NCBI GenBank assembly: GCA_019245255.1 | Contig: JAFARV010000678.1 | Location: forward strand, 1-5,224 | Length of the DNA: 5,224 bases | Reading direction: 5' to 3' | From: Acidobacteriaceae bacterium | Lineage (GTDB): Bacteria > Acidobacteriota > Terriglobia > Bryobacterales > Bryobacteraceae | Shown here: piece after piece, positions 1 to 5,224 of the stretch | How the letters are laid out: each line of letters begins with the position of its first letter | Position numbering within the stretch: the stretch's first letter is position 1 | Translations under genes and position numbers: made by a program | Notes under the pieces: generated by a model | What the model was told of the DNA's origin: nothing | What the model saw: only the letters and a program-made list of their open reading frames with translations | Databases searched by the model: none

Positions 1-1127
1 CGGTTCTCCGAGCGCACCAGCAGAAGCCCTGCCACATCGACAATCGCGATCAGCAACAGAAGCGCCGCGCCGGCCATGAGCACTAGCAGCACCGGCTTGA
101 TATCACCTGAAATCACCTCGGTTAGGGGCGCAACGTTCGCGCCCTGATTCCGATTCGAATCCGGGTGCAGTTTCTCCAACTCTTTTGCGATTGAGACCAA
201 GTTAGCCAACGCGGCTGCCGTGCTGACGCCATCTTTCAGGCGCCCTACCCCGAAGAGACTGTGGCAGCTCCGGCGAAGGTCGCATTCGTTCTCCGCCTGG
301 AAGGGTATCCAAAACTCCGCGAGGCCGACGGGCGCGAAATGAAAGCTTTTAGGCAGGACCCCTACGATGACTCTCGGAGTGCGATCGAGCACCACAGTCT
401 GACCAAGCACATCCGGGTGTCCGCCGAATTGTTTTTGCCAGGTGGCGTAGCTCAAGATGAGCGTTCGGGTAGCGCCCGGTTGATCCTCGCCCCTGTAGAA
501 ATCACGGCCGAGCGCAGGAGTGACTCCCAGTGTGCGGAAGAATCCGTCGCTGACCCGCGCCCCGTGAATCGGAATGGCCCCTTCGCGGCCGGTCATTGTG
601 TAGCCACGTTCCTGGAAAATGTCCAGCGAGGCGAGAGTGGAGTTCTGCTTTTTCCAATCGAGGTAGTCCAACCAGGAGAGATTGCAGCGCGGGCACCAGG
701 GGTCGATTCTTTCGAAGATCCCGAGGAGGCGCTCGGGCTTTTCGTAGGGCAGGGGCTTTATCAGAGCGGCATCGACGAACGCGAAAATGGCGATGCTGGA
801 ACACATCCCGAGCGCAAGCATGAGTGTTGATGTTGCCGCGAACTGCGGGTTCTTTAGCAATTGGCGGCCGGCAAAACGGATGTCATTGACGAAGTGATCG
901 AACGCATTCAATCCACGCATATCGCGGCAGTCCTCTTTTCGTTGTTCCAAACCGCCCATTGTGCGAAAGGCGGCGCAGCGAGCCTCTTCGCGGCCCATGC
1001 CGGCGGCTAGGTTCTCCTCGATCTCACGTTCCAGGTGATATCGGAACTCTTCATCGAGATCCGCGTCGACTTGCCTGCGCTGGAAAAGAGATTGAAGCCG
1101 CAGGCGAACGATGGAGGCAAGGCGCAT
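1..1127 (-). CDS. ADOP-family MacB/FtsX-like ABC transporter permease, N-terminal 375 residues (C-terminus off window)
   Basis: Reading the minus strand from the ATG at 1127 gives an uninterrupted frame to the window edge; no stop is reached, so the gene is open at its 3' end. Seen: a cytoplasmic N-terminal ADOP domain (about residues 15-70, with DADLDEEFRYHLEREIEE), the signature LLKNPQFAATSTLMLALG leading into the first membrane helix (about 95-120), and IKPLPY. A MacB-type periplasmic domain follows (about 125-340, with NLSWLDYLDWKKQ, RVSDGFFRTLGV and LILSYATW). A second hydrophobic helix begins near 343 (PVLLVLMAGAALLLLIAIVD), where the first FtsX domain starts. Known: ADOPs are duplicated MacB/FtsX permeases of roughly 800-900 residues without a neighbouring ATPase, so about half is missing here. 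It lies 3 bases after the PadR stop, in the same frame, so co-transcription and translational coupling are likely. Cysteines at 145/148 (CPRC) and 282/288 fall in the periplasmic domain. Substrate unknown. Confidence 0.92.
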   Translation of the reverse strand, partial: MRLASIVRLRLQSLFQRRQVDADLDEEFRYHLEREIEENLAAGMGREEARCAAFRTMGGLEQRKEDCRDMRGLNAFDHFVNDIRFAGRQLLKNPQFAATSTLMLALGMCSSIAIFAFVDAALIKPLPYEKPERLLGIFERIDPWCPRCNLSWLDYLDWKKQNSTLASLDIFQERGYTMTGREGAIPIHGARVSDGFFRTLGVTPALGRDFYRGEDQPGATRTLILSYATWQKQFGGHPDVLGQTVVLDRTPRVIVGVLPKSFHFAPVGLAEFWIPFQAENECDLRRSCHSLFGVGRLKDGVSTAAALANLVSIAKELEKLHPDSNRNQGANVAPLTEVISGDIKPVLLVLMAGAALLLLIAIVDVAGLLLVRSEN

Positions 1128-1130
1128 GTA

Positions 1131-1460
1131 TCACACCGCGGTGATAACCGTCGTGATGGCCGCGGAGGGGCCGTCCCAGGCGGCGCTCTCTTCCGCCAGA
1201 GCCTTCTGCCCGGCTTTGGTGAGCATGTAGTATTTGGCTCGGCGATTGTTGTTGCTCACAGCCCGTTGCGAACGATTCAAGCCATTTTGCTCCAGCTTAT
1301 GCAGCGCAGGGCAAAGCGCGCCCTGGCCCATTTGGAGCACATCGCGAGACATTTGACGCACACGATGCGCGATTGCCCAGCCATGAGCAGGCTCTAGCGC
1401 AACGATCTTAAGAATTAAGAGATCCAGCGTGCCTTGTAAGAGATCGGTAGGCTTGCTCAA
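1131..1460 (-). CDS. PadR-family winged-helix transcriptional regulator (TTG start; conserved positions altered)
   Basis: A 109-residue protein with the start typical of PadR proteins linked to ADOP permeases (DLLQGTLDLLILKIVALEP, then HGWAI). The recognition-helix region (GQGALCPALHKLE, about 45-57), the wing end NNRRAKYYMLTKAG (about 71-84) and a C-terminal helix for dimerisation follow. TTG at 1460 is chosen because the in-frame upstream stop is only 12 bases away, no other start codon lies between, and AGAGG sits 5 bases ahead of it. The nearby ATG at 1464-1462 is out of frame. Expected role: DNA-binding repressor of its own operon with the downstream ADOP permease, 3 bases away. Odd: compared with the PadR at 4566-4916, an aromatic residue is Cys50, the Trp of the GW pair is Leu61, and the second wing Trp is Arg66. 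The two Trp changes are one-base changes from Trp codons, and TGC for Cys50 is one base from a Tyr or Phe codon. The frame is intact, so it may still be functional. Confidence 0.88.
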   Translation of the reverse strand: MSKPTDLLQGTLDLLILKIVALEPAHGWAIAHRVRQMSRDVLQMGQGALCPALHKLEQNGLNRSQRAVSNNNRRAKYYMLTKAGQKALAEESAAWDGPSAAITTVITAV

Positions 1461-1465
1461 CCATT

Positions 1466-1470
1466 CCTCT
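1466..1470 (-). promoter_or_regulatory. Shine-Dalgarno AGAGG before the TTG start of the left PadR gene
   Basis: On the minus strand AGAGG is followed by AATGG and then the TTG start at 1460, a 5-base spacing. It sits just after the in-frame stop TGA (1472-1470) and decides in favour of the TTG start, because no in-frame ATG or GTG is available. Confidence 0.6.
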
Positions 1471-1482
1471 CAGTAACTGACA

Positions 1483-1517
1483 ATAGTCTAGGGTATCAGC
1501 CAGTTTGTGTCAACACA
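1483..1517. promoter_or_regulatory. Operator-like dyads overlapping the left PadR promoter
   Basis: Two dyads overlap the promoter elements. TGTGT-CA-ACACA (1506-1517) covers the -35. An imperfect ATA..CTAG..TAT (1483-1496, 10 of 14 positions symmetric) covers the -10. PadR-family repressors usually bind inverted repeats that overlap their own promoter, so either could be the autoregulatory site. The two are unlike each other and unlike the dyad at 4918-4946, so the assignment is tentative. Confidence 0.3.
1485..1513 (-). promoter_or_regulatory. Sigma-70-type promoter for the left padR-permease operon
   Basis: On the minus strand a perfect TTGACA (1513-1508) is followed, after exactly 17 bases, by TAGACT (1490-1485), which matches the -10 consensus TATAAT at four of six positions. 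Transcription would start near 1478, giving a leader of about 18 bases that holds the AGAGG ribosome site. Seen: the hexamers and spacing. Inferred: activity. The promoter lies just downstream of the resolvase remnant, so the operon has its own promoter rather than relying on read-through from the 890-residue permease gene. Confidence 0.55.
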
Positions 1518-1527
1518 TAATGCATCA

Positions 1528-1539
1528 TGGCCCGGGCCA
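1528..1539. repeat. 12-bp perfect palindrome TGGCCCGGGCCA
   Basis: The run is self-complementary over all 12 bases and lies between the end of the resolvase remnant and the -35 of the left PadR promoter. As a hairpin it would have only a 4-bp stem with a CCGG loop and no U-tract, so it is not a terminator. Its function is not evident. Confidence 0.4.
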
Positions 1540-1861
1540 GTTGAAATTCGTGCCGCTGTAACGTTGTGCGCGATTAATCGGGACCGGGTCCGTCTTGCGC
1601 GCCATCGCGCATATTTGCGAGCGTGTTCTTCGATGGCGCTAGGTTCCTGATGACATTGCGCGCATGCACAGTTGTTGCGTTAGTCTTCGCCTGTCTTTCC
1701 CATGGGCAGGTGTTCGACGGGACGCACATCGGAAACGCGTGCATCATCATGCGTTCGGCCGGAGCTGTTGTATCGATCGCTTCAGTCAGGCTGCGGAACC
1801 CGGCTTTCAATTCGCTAAGACGCTCCCTGATGACTGGCAAATGTTTGAAGACCTGCCTTAA
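1540..1861 (-). pseudogene. Serine recombinase (resolvase family) remnant, truncated and frameshifted
   Basis: The stretch between the two permease units holds pieces of a resolvase in consecutive frames of the minus strand. Piece 1 (about 1858-1736) reads KHLPVIRERLSELKAGFRSL then TEAIDTTAPAERMMMH. This is the FRSLTEAIDTT-P-RMM motif at the end of the catalytic domain and start of the long helix. Piece 2, shifted from about 1737, reads SRRTPAHGKDRRRLTQQ and then AMSSGT before a stop at 1641-1639. Piece 3, shifted from 1640, reads SAIEEHARKYARW and TRSRLIAHN, resembling the C-terminal helix-turn-helix (A-E-x-A-R-x-Y ... T-x-S-R-L-I-A). The catalytic N-terminus with its active serine is absent, and the spacing from RMM to SRLIA is about 20 residues short, so an internal deletion is likely. 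Piece 1 is a firm match by eye; pieces 2 and 3 are weaker. It cannot encode an active enzyme. It probably marks an old transposon or integrated element. Confidence 0.72.
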
Positions 1862-1883
1862 CAGGCTGCCACAATCATGCGTG

Positions 1884-4556
1884 TCATTCGTAACGCAAAG
1901 AACACATCGGATCCGTTTTCGCGGCTCGTCTGGCAGGGATATAACAGGCCATCAGCGTCACAATTGCAAGTAATGCCGATACGGCCGCGAACGTGGCTAA
2001 ATCTGTCGGCTTGACTCGAAACAGCAAGCTTGCCAGTACCCCGGTCAACTTAAAAGCGACGCCAACTCCGATGACGATTCCTAGCAGAGCCGGCCTGAGG
2101 CCCTCAGCCATGATCATCATTAGAACCTGCGCCTGCGGTGCACCGAGTGCTATGCGGATACCGACTTCCCGCGTCCGCTGCAGCGTAACGTACGAAACGA
2201 CTCCGTATACTCCGAGGCAAGCGAGGATAAGAGCAATGCTCCCGAACCCGCTGAGCAGTAGAGTAACTACACGCGGCAACGTAAACGACTGCGAAAGATA
2301 TTGATCGAGGGTTTTTACATGGTAAATGGGAGTGTTCTTGTCGATCATCATAACTTGACGCCTCACAGCGTTGACCATAGCTTTCGCGTCACCCGAAGTT
2401 CGCAAAGCGATAAACATCGTTCCAAACGGACTCTGTGCTAAAGGAGCATAAACTTCGGGTGAAGCTTCGGCATCCACTCCGCCCTGGGAAATGTCCCCGA
2501 TCACGCCGATAATCTCGCGCATCGGCGGCTCACCAGGGCCATAGCCGTTTCCAATACCTGGCCGCACGTGCTTACCGATCGGGTTCTGGTTGGCGAAGAA
2601 CCGCTGGGCCAACGCGCGATTTACGATCACTACTGGCGTCGATTTCACATTGTCGTACTCGGTGAAGTCGCGACCCTGGATTAGCTTTATGCGGAGAGTT
2701 CGGAAGAAGCCGGGCTCTACAACATTGAAGTTAGCCGACGGCCGCGATCCGAGTGGCATAGGTTGCCCTTCGAGTTCAATGCTCGACCTCATTGCGTCTC
2801 CGGTTAACGGCAGGGTGGCGTCAGCGCTAGCCGAACTCACGCCAGGAATTGTGCTGATCTGCTGCACAATTCGGCCAAAAAACTGGTGCGGTGAAGCTCC
2901 CGCGTTTTCAGGCGGCGAATTCACCTCGAACGTTAGGACGTGATTTGGGTCGAATCCCAGATCTACGTGTATGAGATGAAGAAAGCTCTGAATTAAAAGA
3001 CCGGCCCCGAGCAGGAGCGTTACTGCCAAGGCTACTTCGCCTATAACAAGCGCTCCACGCAAACGACCCTGTGCTTTTCCGCCACTGCTTGAACGACCCC
3101 AGTTCTCGCTCAGCGGCTCGGTCAGTGTAACTCGCGAACCCTGCAAGGCTGGAGCAAGTCCGAACACGATTCCTGACGCGGTAGAAATGACAAGTGCAAA
3201 GATGAGCAGGTGTCCGTTTATACCTACGCTCTCCAGGCGAGGGATTTCCGGAGGCAGAATGCGACGTAGCAGTCCGAGCGATGACACAGCCACTACCAGC
3301 CCGAGCGCTCCGCCAAGCAGTGATAACGCGAGACTCTCGGTCAGTAGCTGGCTAATCACTCTTCCACGGCTGGCGCCAACAGCGGCGCGTATAGCCATCT
3401 CCTTGCGTCGGCCGACCGCCCGTCCCAGCAAGAGACTCGCCACGTTCACGCACACAATCAGCAGAACGCAACACACTGCTCCAAGCAGAACTAGTAGAGG
3501 CGCGCGAACTTTACCGGCAAGACCCTCTACTTCAGGCACAACCCGTGCGCTACGCGCTTTGTTCTCCGGATGCTCTTTGCTTAGAGTGGTTGCAATCACG
3601 GCCATTTCGGCTTCCGCTTGTTTGACGCTGGCATTTGGTTTCAACAACCCCTCTACGTCGAGGTAATGTGCGCCGCGTTGTGCTGTCATTGCATTCGCAC
3701 CTCCCGTCGCGTCAACCGCAATCGTCGTCCATAACTCGATGGGCTCGGCTTCAATCGGAAACTGAAAGCCTTGCGGCATTACACCAACGACGATGAACGC
3801 GTGTCCGTCGACACGAATGCTGACCCCGAGCACGGAAGTGTCGGAGCTAAATTCCCGCTGCCACAAACTGTAGCTCAGGATAAGTGGATTCGCGCCACTT
3901 GCAGCCGACGGTTCATCTTCCTTTGATAGGAAACTCCGCCCGATCAGTGGCTTTACCCCAAGTAATGGGAACAGTTCTGCCGATACAACCGCGCCGTGAA
4001 GATGGACTGCCTCACGGTCACCAACCAACGTGAAGTCGTTGGTTCGAAAGGCTGCCATCCGTTCAAACGCCCGGCTTCGTGTTCGCCAATCCAGAAAATC
4101 AGGATAAGATGCCACATCGCCATTGCCGGTCGCGGCGAGTACAGAGTTGATTCTCACGAGGCGATCGGCATTAGGGAAAGGGAGTGGCTTGAACACTACC
4201 GCATCGACCACGCTAAATATGGCCGTTGTTGCCCCAATCCCCAGGGCTAAGATCGTGATGGCGATTATGGCGAAACCCGGATTTCTCCGGAGCATACGCA
4301 GACCATAACCAAGGTCTTGAAAAAATCTGTCCACTGACGCTCCTGCTTTGACATCAAGCACCCGTTCCTTAACCTGTTCCAACTTGCCGGTCTCACGGCA
4401 TGCTTCCCGTATGGCCTCCTCGGATGTCCTTCCGGCACGCTCCTTCTCGTCTGCAACCATCTCGATATAACTGCGAAGCTCTTCGTCGAGATCTTCAGCG
4501 ATTCGTCCTCGCCGGAGAATGTTTCGACAGCACCGATAAAAGCGGCGAATGGGCAT
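1884..4556 (-). CDS. ADOP-family MacB/FtsX-like ABC transporter permease, complete (890 aa)
   Basis: Full-length for the ADOP family. Order: cytoplasmic ADOP N-terminal domain (about 15-75, with AEDLDEELRSYIEM and EEAIREACRETG), signature LRRNPGFAIIAITILALGIG (89-108) in the first membrane helix, first MacB-type periplasmic domain (about 120-345, with SYPDFLDWRT and LILSYSLWQREF), then the first FtsX domain with helices near 352-378, 402-430 and 448-472. The second copy follows: a helix near 502-526, a periplasmic domain (about 530-755, with VVEPGFFRTL and VVIVNRALAQRFF), and helices near 763-789, 815-846 and 853-873. The C-terminus IPARRAAKTDPMCSLRYE matches the family's usual ending. About eight helices in all. 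Known: MacB-like permeases couple cytoplasmic ATP hydrolysis to periplasmic or efflux work; ADOPs lack an adjacent ATPase and their role is mostly unproven. The ATG at 4556 is 9 bases after the PadR stop. It is intact, with no frameshift or in-frame stop. Confidence 0.95.
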   Translation of the reverse strand: MPIRRFYRCCRNILRRGRIAEDLDEELRSYIEMVADEKERAGRTSEEAIREACRETGKLEQVKERVLDVKAGASVDRFFQDLGYGLRMLRRNPGFAIIAITILALGIGATTAIFSVVDAVVFKPLPFPNADRLVRINSVLAATGNGDVASYPDFLDWRTRSRAFERMAAFRTNDFTLVGDREAVHLHGAVVSAELFPLLGVKPLIGRSFLSKEDEPSAASGANPLILSYSLWQREFSSDTSVLGVSIRVDGHAFIVVGVMPQGFQFPIEAEPIELWTTIAVDATGGANAMTAQRGAHYLDVEGLLKPNASVKQAEAEMAVIATTLSKEHPENKARSARVVPEVEGLAGKVRAPLLVLLGAVCCVLLIVCVNVASLLLGRAVGRRKEMAIRAAVGASRGRVISQLLTESLALSLLGGALGLVVAVSSLGLLRRILPPEIPRLESVGINGHLLIFALVISTASGIVFGLAPALQGSRVTLTEPLSENWGRSSSGGKAQGRLRGALVIGEVALAVTLLLGAGLLIQSFLHLIHVDLGFDPNHVLTFEVNSPPENAGASPHQFFGRIVQQISTIPGVSSASADATLPLTGDAMRSSIELEGQPMPLGSRPSANFNVVEPGFFRTLRIKLIQGRDFTEYDNVKSTPVVIVNRALAQRFFANQNPIGKHVRPGIGNGYGPGEPPMREIIGVIGDISQGGVDAEASPEVYAPLAQSPFGTMFIALRTSGDAKAMVNAVRRQVMMIDKNTPIYHVKTLDQYLSQSFTLPRVVTLLLSGFGSIALILACLGVYGVVSYVTLQRTREVGIRIALGAPQAQVLMMIMAEGLRPALLGIVIGVGVAFKLTGVLASLLFRVKPTDLATFAAVSALLAIVTLMACYIPARRAAKTDPMCSLRYE

Positions 4557-4565
4557 CGTTAATCG

Positions 4566-4916
4566 CTATGTCGCCCGAAGGGCACTTGCAATAGCCAGCG
4601 AGATCCGTTGCCACTGCTCGGTTTCTGTTTCCAGTTGACGCCGGCCCAATTTCGTTAGCCGATAGAATTTTGCACGGCGGTTCGTCTCGGCTTCGCCCCA
4701 GAAGGAGGTCAGCCAACCCGCCTCCTCCATCCGATGGAGCGCAGGAAACAGCGAGCCTGCTTTCACCTCGAATGTTCCGTTTGTGATTTGCGCGATCCGG
4801 CGCGAGATTCCCATGCCGTGCATCTCTTCGAGCGCTAACGCCTTCAGTACAAGTAAGGCGAGAGTGCCTTGAAGAAGATCCCTTCGTGGATTGCCGCCGG
4901 ATTGTGCTATAGACAC
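4566..4916 (-). CDS. PadR-family winged-helix transcriptional regulator (GTG start)
   Basis: A 116-residue protein with all the usual PadR features: RRDLLQGTLALLVLKALALE (11-30), HGMGISRRIAQ (33-43), recognition helix GSLFPALHRMEEAGW (54-68), wing with WGEAETNRRAKFYRLTKLG (73-91), and a C-terminal helix (about 92-114) used for dimer formation. GTG at 4916 is chosen because it is the only start codon ahead of the conserved DLLQGTL block; no later in-frame start would keep that block. It is followed after 9 bases by the complete ADOP permease gene, so the two probably form one transcript. Expected role: autorepressor of this operon, released by an unknown signal. A 29-bp dyad lies immediately upstream of the start. 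No clear ribosome site precedes the GTG. A few N-terminal residues (MSIAQSGGN) are extra to the core. Family assignment is firm; the ligand is unknown. Confidence 0.93.
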   Translation of the reverse strand: MSIAQSGGNPRRDLLQGTLALLVLKALALEEMHGMGISRRIAQITNGTFEVKAGSLFPALHRMEEAGWLTSFWGEAETNRRAKFYRLTKLGRRQLETETEQWQRISLAIASALRAT

Positions 4917-4917
4917 T

Positions 4918-4946
4918 CTATAAGTAACTTGTCAAACTGCTTATAG
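4918..4946. promoter_or_regulatory. 29-bp dyad, candidate PadR operator at the start of the right PadR gene
   Basis: CTATAAG (4918-4924) and CTTATAG (4940-4946) are perfect inverted copies. Between them TTG-T-CAA (4929-4935) is symmetric about the same centre, T4932. The dyad begins one base beyond the GTG start codon (4916-4914), so a bound dimer would cover the start region and probably the promoter. On the minus strand TTGACA occurs twice (4954-4949 and 4935-4930), but neither has a good -10 at 16-18 bases, so the promoter itself is not resolved. PadR proteins typically bind such dyads to repress themselves. Inferred, not shown. Confidence 0.5.
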
Positions 4947-5114
4947 GATGTCAATAAGAGGTGGTACTGGACAGCCCAAGATAAACAGAGCGTTGGGTTG
5001 TGCCCCGCTCTTCTTCCGCCCAGGTGAAAGGAGAAACCAGGGCCCGGTTGATCATGATCGCGAGCACCGGAGCGCTACTAGGAAGCCCATGCTACCCTGA
5101 GGGTGCCTGCCTCA
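4947..5114 (+). other. Non-coding region between padR and gcvT, probable gcvT leader
   Basis: With the dyad before it, this 168-base stretch separates divergent genes and holds no supportable gene on either strand. It contains the potential pseudoknot at 4971-5011. It also has a stem in which GGGC-CCGGT (5040-5048) can pair with ACCGG (5066-5070) and GCCC (5085-5088), and a short ACCC/GGGT hairpin (5094-5104) just ahead of gcvT. No convincing promoter hexamers for gcvT were found. A good AGGAG (5029-5033) is present but is about 80 bases from the gcvT start and has no suitable start codon after it. The motifs of the glycine riboswitch, often found ahead of gcvT, were looked for and not seen. 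Confidence 0.4.
4971..5011 (+). promoter_or_regulatory. Potential H-type pseudoknot in the gcvT leader
   Basis: Stem 1 pairs ACAGCCCAA (4971-4979) with TTGGGTTGT (4993-5001): nine pairs, one of them G-U. Stem 2 pairs AGAGCG (4987-4992) with CGCTCT (5006-5011): six perfect pairs. The strands interleave and stem 2's first strand abuts stem 1's second strand with no gap, the geometry of a coaxially stacked H-type pseudoknot. Loops are GATAAAC (7 bases) and GCCC (4 bases, or 6 if stem 1 is trimmed). It matches no riboswitch class I recognise. The stems could instead be mutually exclusive alternatives, or chance. Confidence 0.3.
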
Positions 5115-5224
5115 ATGACTGCGGTCAAGGAACTCAGGAAAACACCGCTTTTCGATGTCCATACGAAGCTGAAGGCACGCTTGGTGGACTTCGGCGGCTG
5201 GAATATGCCCGTTCAATATTCCGG
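5115..5224 (+). CDS. gcvT: Aminomethyltransferase, glycine cleavage system T-protein (N-terminal 36 codons, cut by window end)
   Basis: The frame from ATG at 5115 reads MTAVKELRKTPLFDVH, then TKLKARLVDFGGWNMPVQYS, and continues off the window. LRKTPLFDVH and VDFGGWNMPVQY are the characteristic N-terminal blocks of GcvT. Known: the T-protein takes the aminomethyl group from the H-protein lipoyl arm, releases ammonia and passes the one-carbon unit to tetrahydrofolate in the cytoplasm; the family is about 360 residues, so only a tenth is visible. ATG 5115 is preferred because it gives the usual short N-terminus. The in-frame GTG at 5103 is possible but has no spaced ribosome site, and a stop (TAG, 5079-5081) closes the frame further upstream. 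The likely Shine-Dalgarno, GAGGG at 5099-5103, is 11 bases away and weak. Divergent from padR, with no evident functional link. Confidence 0.93.
   Translation, partial: MTAVKELRKTPLFDVHTKLKARLVDFGGWNMPVQYS

Noticed and set aside
261..830. 189-codon plus-strand open frame
   Set aside because: It is antisense to the left ADOP permease, whose minus-strand frame has recognisable family motifs throughout; the plus-strand protein resembles nothing and has no ribosome site.
1640..1665. CAQCH heme-binding-like motif on the minus strand
   Set aside because: It is a single chance CxxCH in a frame interrupted by a stop shortly upstream, within the resolvase remnant; no signal peptide or cytochrome fold surrounds it.
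1574..1840. 88-residue minus-strand frame as a real small gene
   Set aside because: Only its first third matches a resolvase; the rest is out-of-frame sequence. It starts in mid-domain without a ribosome site, so it is part of a pseudogene.
1835..1883. Terminator after the complete permease gene
   Set aside because: Only a 4-5 pair stem (CCTG/CAGG around TTAAGG) is present and no U-tract follows on the minus strand.
1623..1973. 116-codon plus-strand open frame with a hydrophobic start
   Set aside because: It is antisense to the resolvase remnant and to the 3' end of the complete permease gene, with no family resemblance.
3187..3666. 159-codon plus-strand open frame, Ser/Arg/Thr-rich
   Set aside because: A shadow of the complete ADOP permease; its odd composition is what the reverse strand of membrane-helix codons gives.
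4955..5114. Glycine or SAM-I riboswitch ahead of gcvT
   Set aside because: AGAGGTGG at 4957-4964 recalls the start of SAM-I, but GGCAACC and the rest of the core are missing; the CCGAAGG and CTCAGG elements of the glycine riboswitch are also absent.
5054..5224. Second plus-strand frame from ATG 5054 overlapping gcvT
   Set aside because: It stays open only to the window end, lacks a spaced ribosome site, is Cys/Gly-rich and resembles nothing, while the overlapping gcvT frame is clearly recognised.

Overview
The window most likely comes from an acidobacterium (Acidobacteriota) or a close relative. The main reason is two PadR-regulator/'ADOP' (Acidobacterial Duplicated Orphan Permease) gene pairs, an arrangement strongly expanded in that phylum. 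Base composition is moderate to high GC and shows no sharp break. This is inference from gene families; no taxonomic marker gene is present in full.

Layout, from the left edge. (1) Minus strand, 1-1127: the N-terminal 375 codons of a first ADOP permease, whose C-terminal half lies off the left edge. (2) Minus strand, 1131-1460: its PadR regulator, starting at TTG with a good Shine-Dalgarno and a recognisable promoter (1485-1513). Several positions normally conserved in PadR winged helices are substituted. (3) 1540-1861: a frameshifted remnant of a serine recombinase (resolvase family), lying between the two permease units. (4) Minus strand, 1884-4556: a complete 890-residue ADOP permease. (5) Minus strand, 4566-4916: its PadR regulator, starting at GTG, with a 29-bp dyad touching the start region (4918-4946). 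(6) 4947-5114: a non-coding stretch with a possible H-type pseudoknot (4971-5011) and a second stem. (7) Plus strand, 5115-5224: the first 36 codons of gcvT, the T-protein of the glycine cleavage system.

Each PadR is followed within 3-9 bases by its permease, so each pair is probably one transcript in which the small DNA-binding protein represses its own operon until a stress or ligand relieves it. No ATP-binding subunit is encoded beside either permease, as expected for 'orphan' MacB/FtsX-like permeases. The substrate and the energising partner cannot be read from the sequence. gcvT is divergent from the right-hand pair and is a housekeeping gene of one-carbon metabolism with no evident functional tie to it.

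Nothing here is convincingly a new system. The items most worth a second look are the resolvase fossil between the two modules, the altered PadR beside an open permease frame, the long dyad before the GTG start, and the potential folded leader of gcvT.
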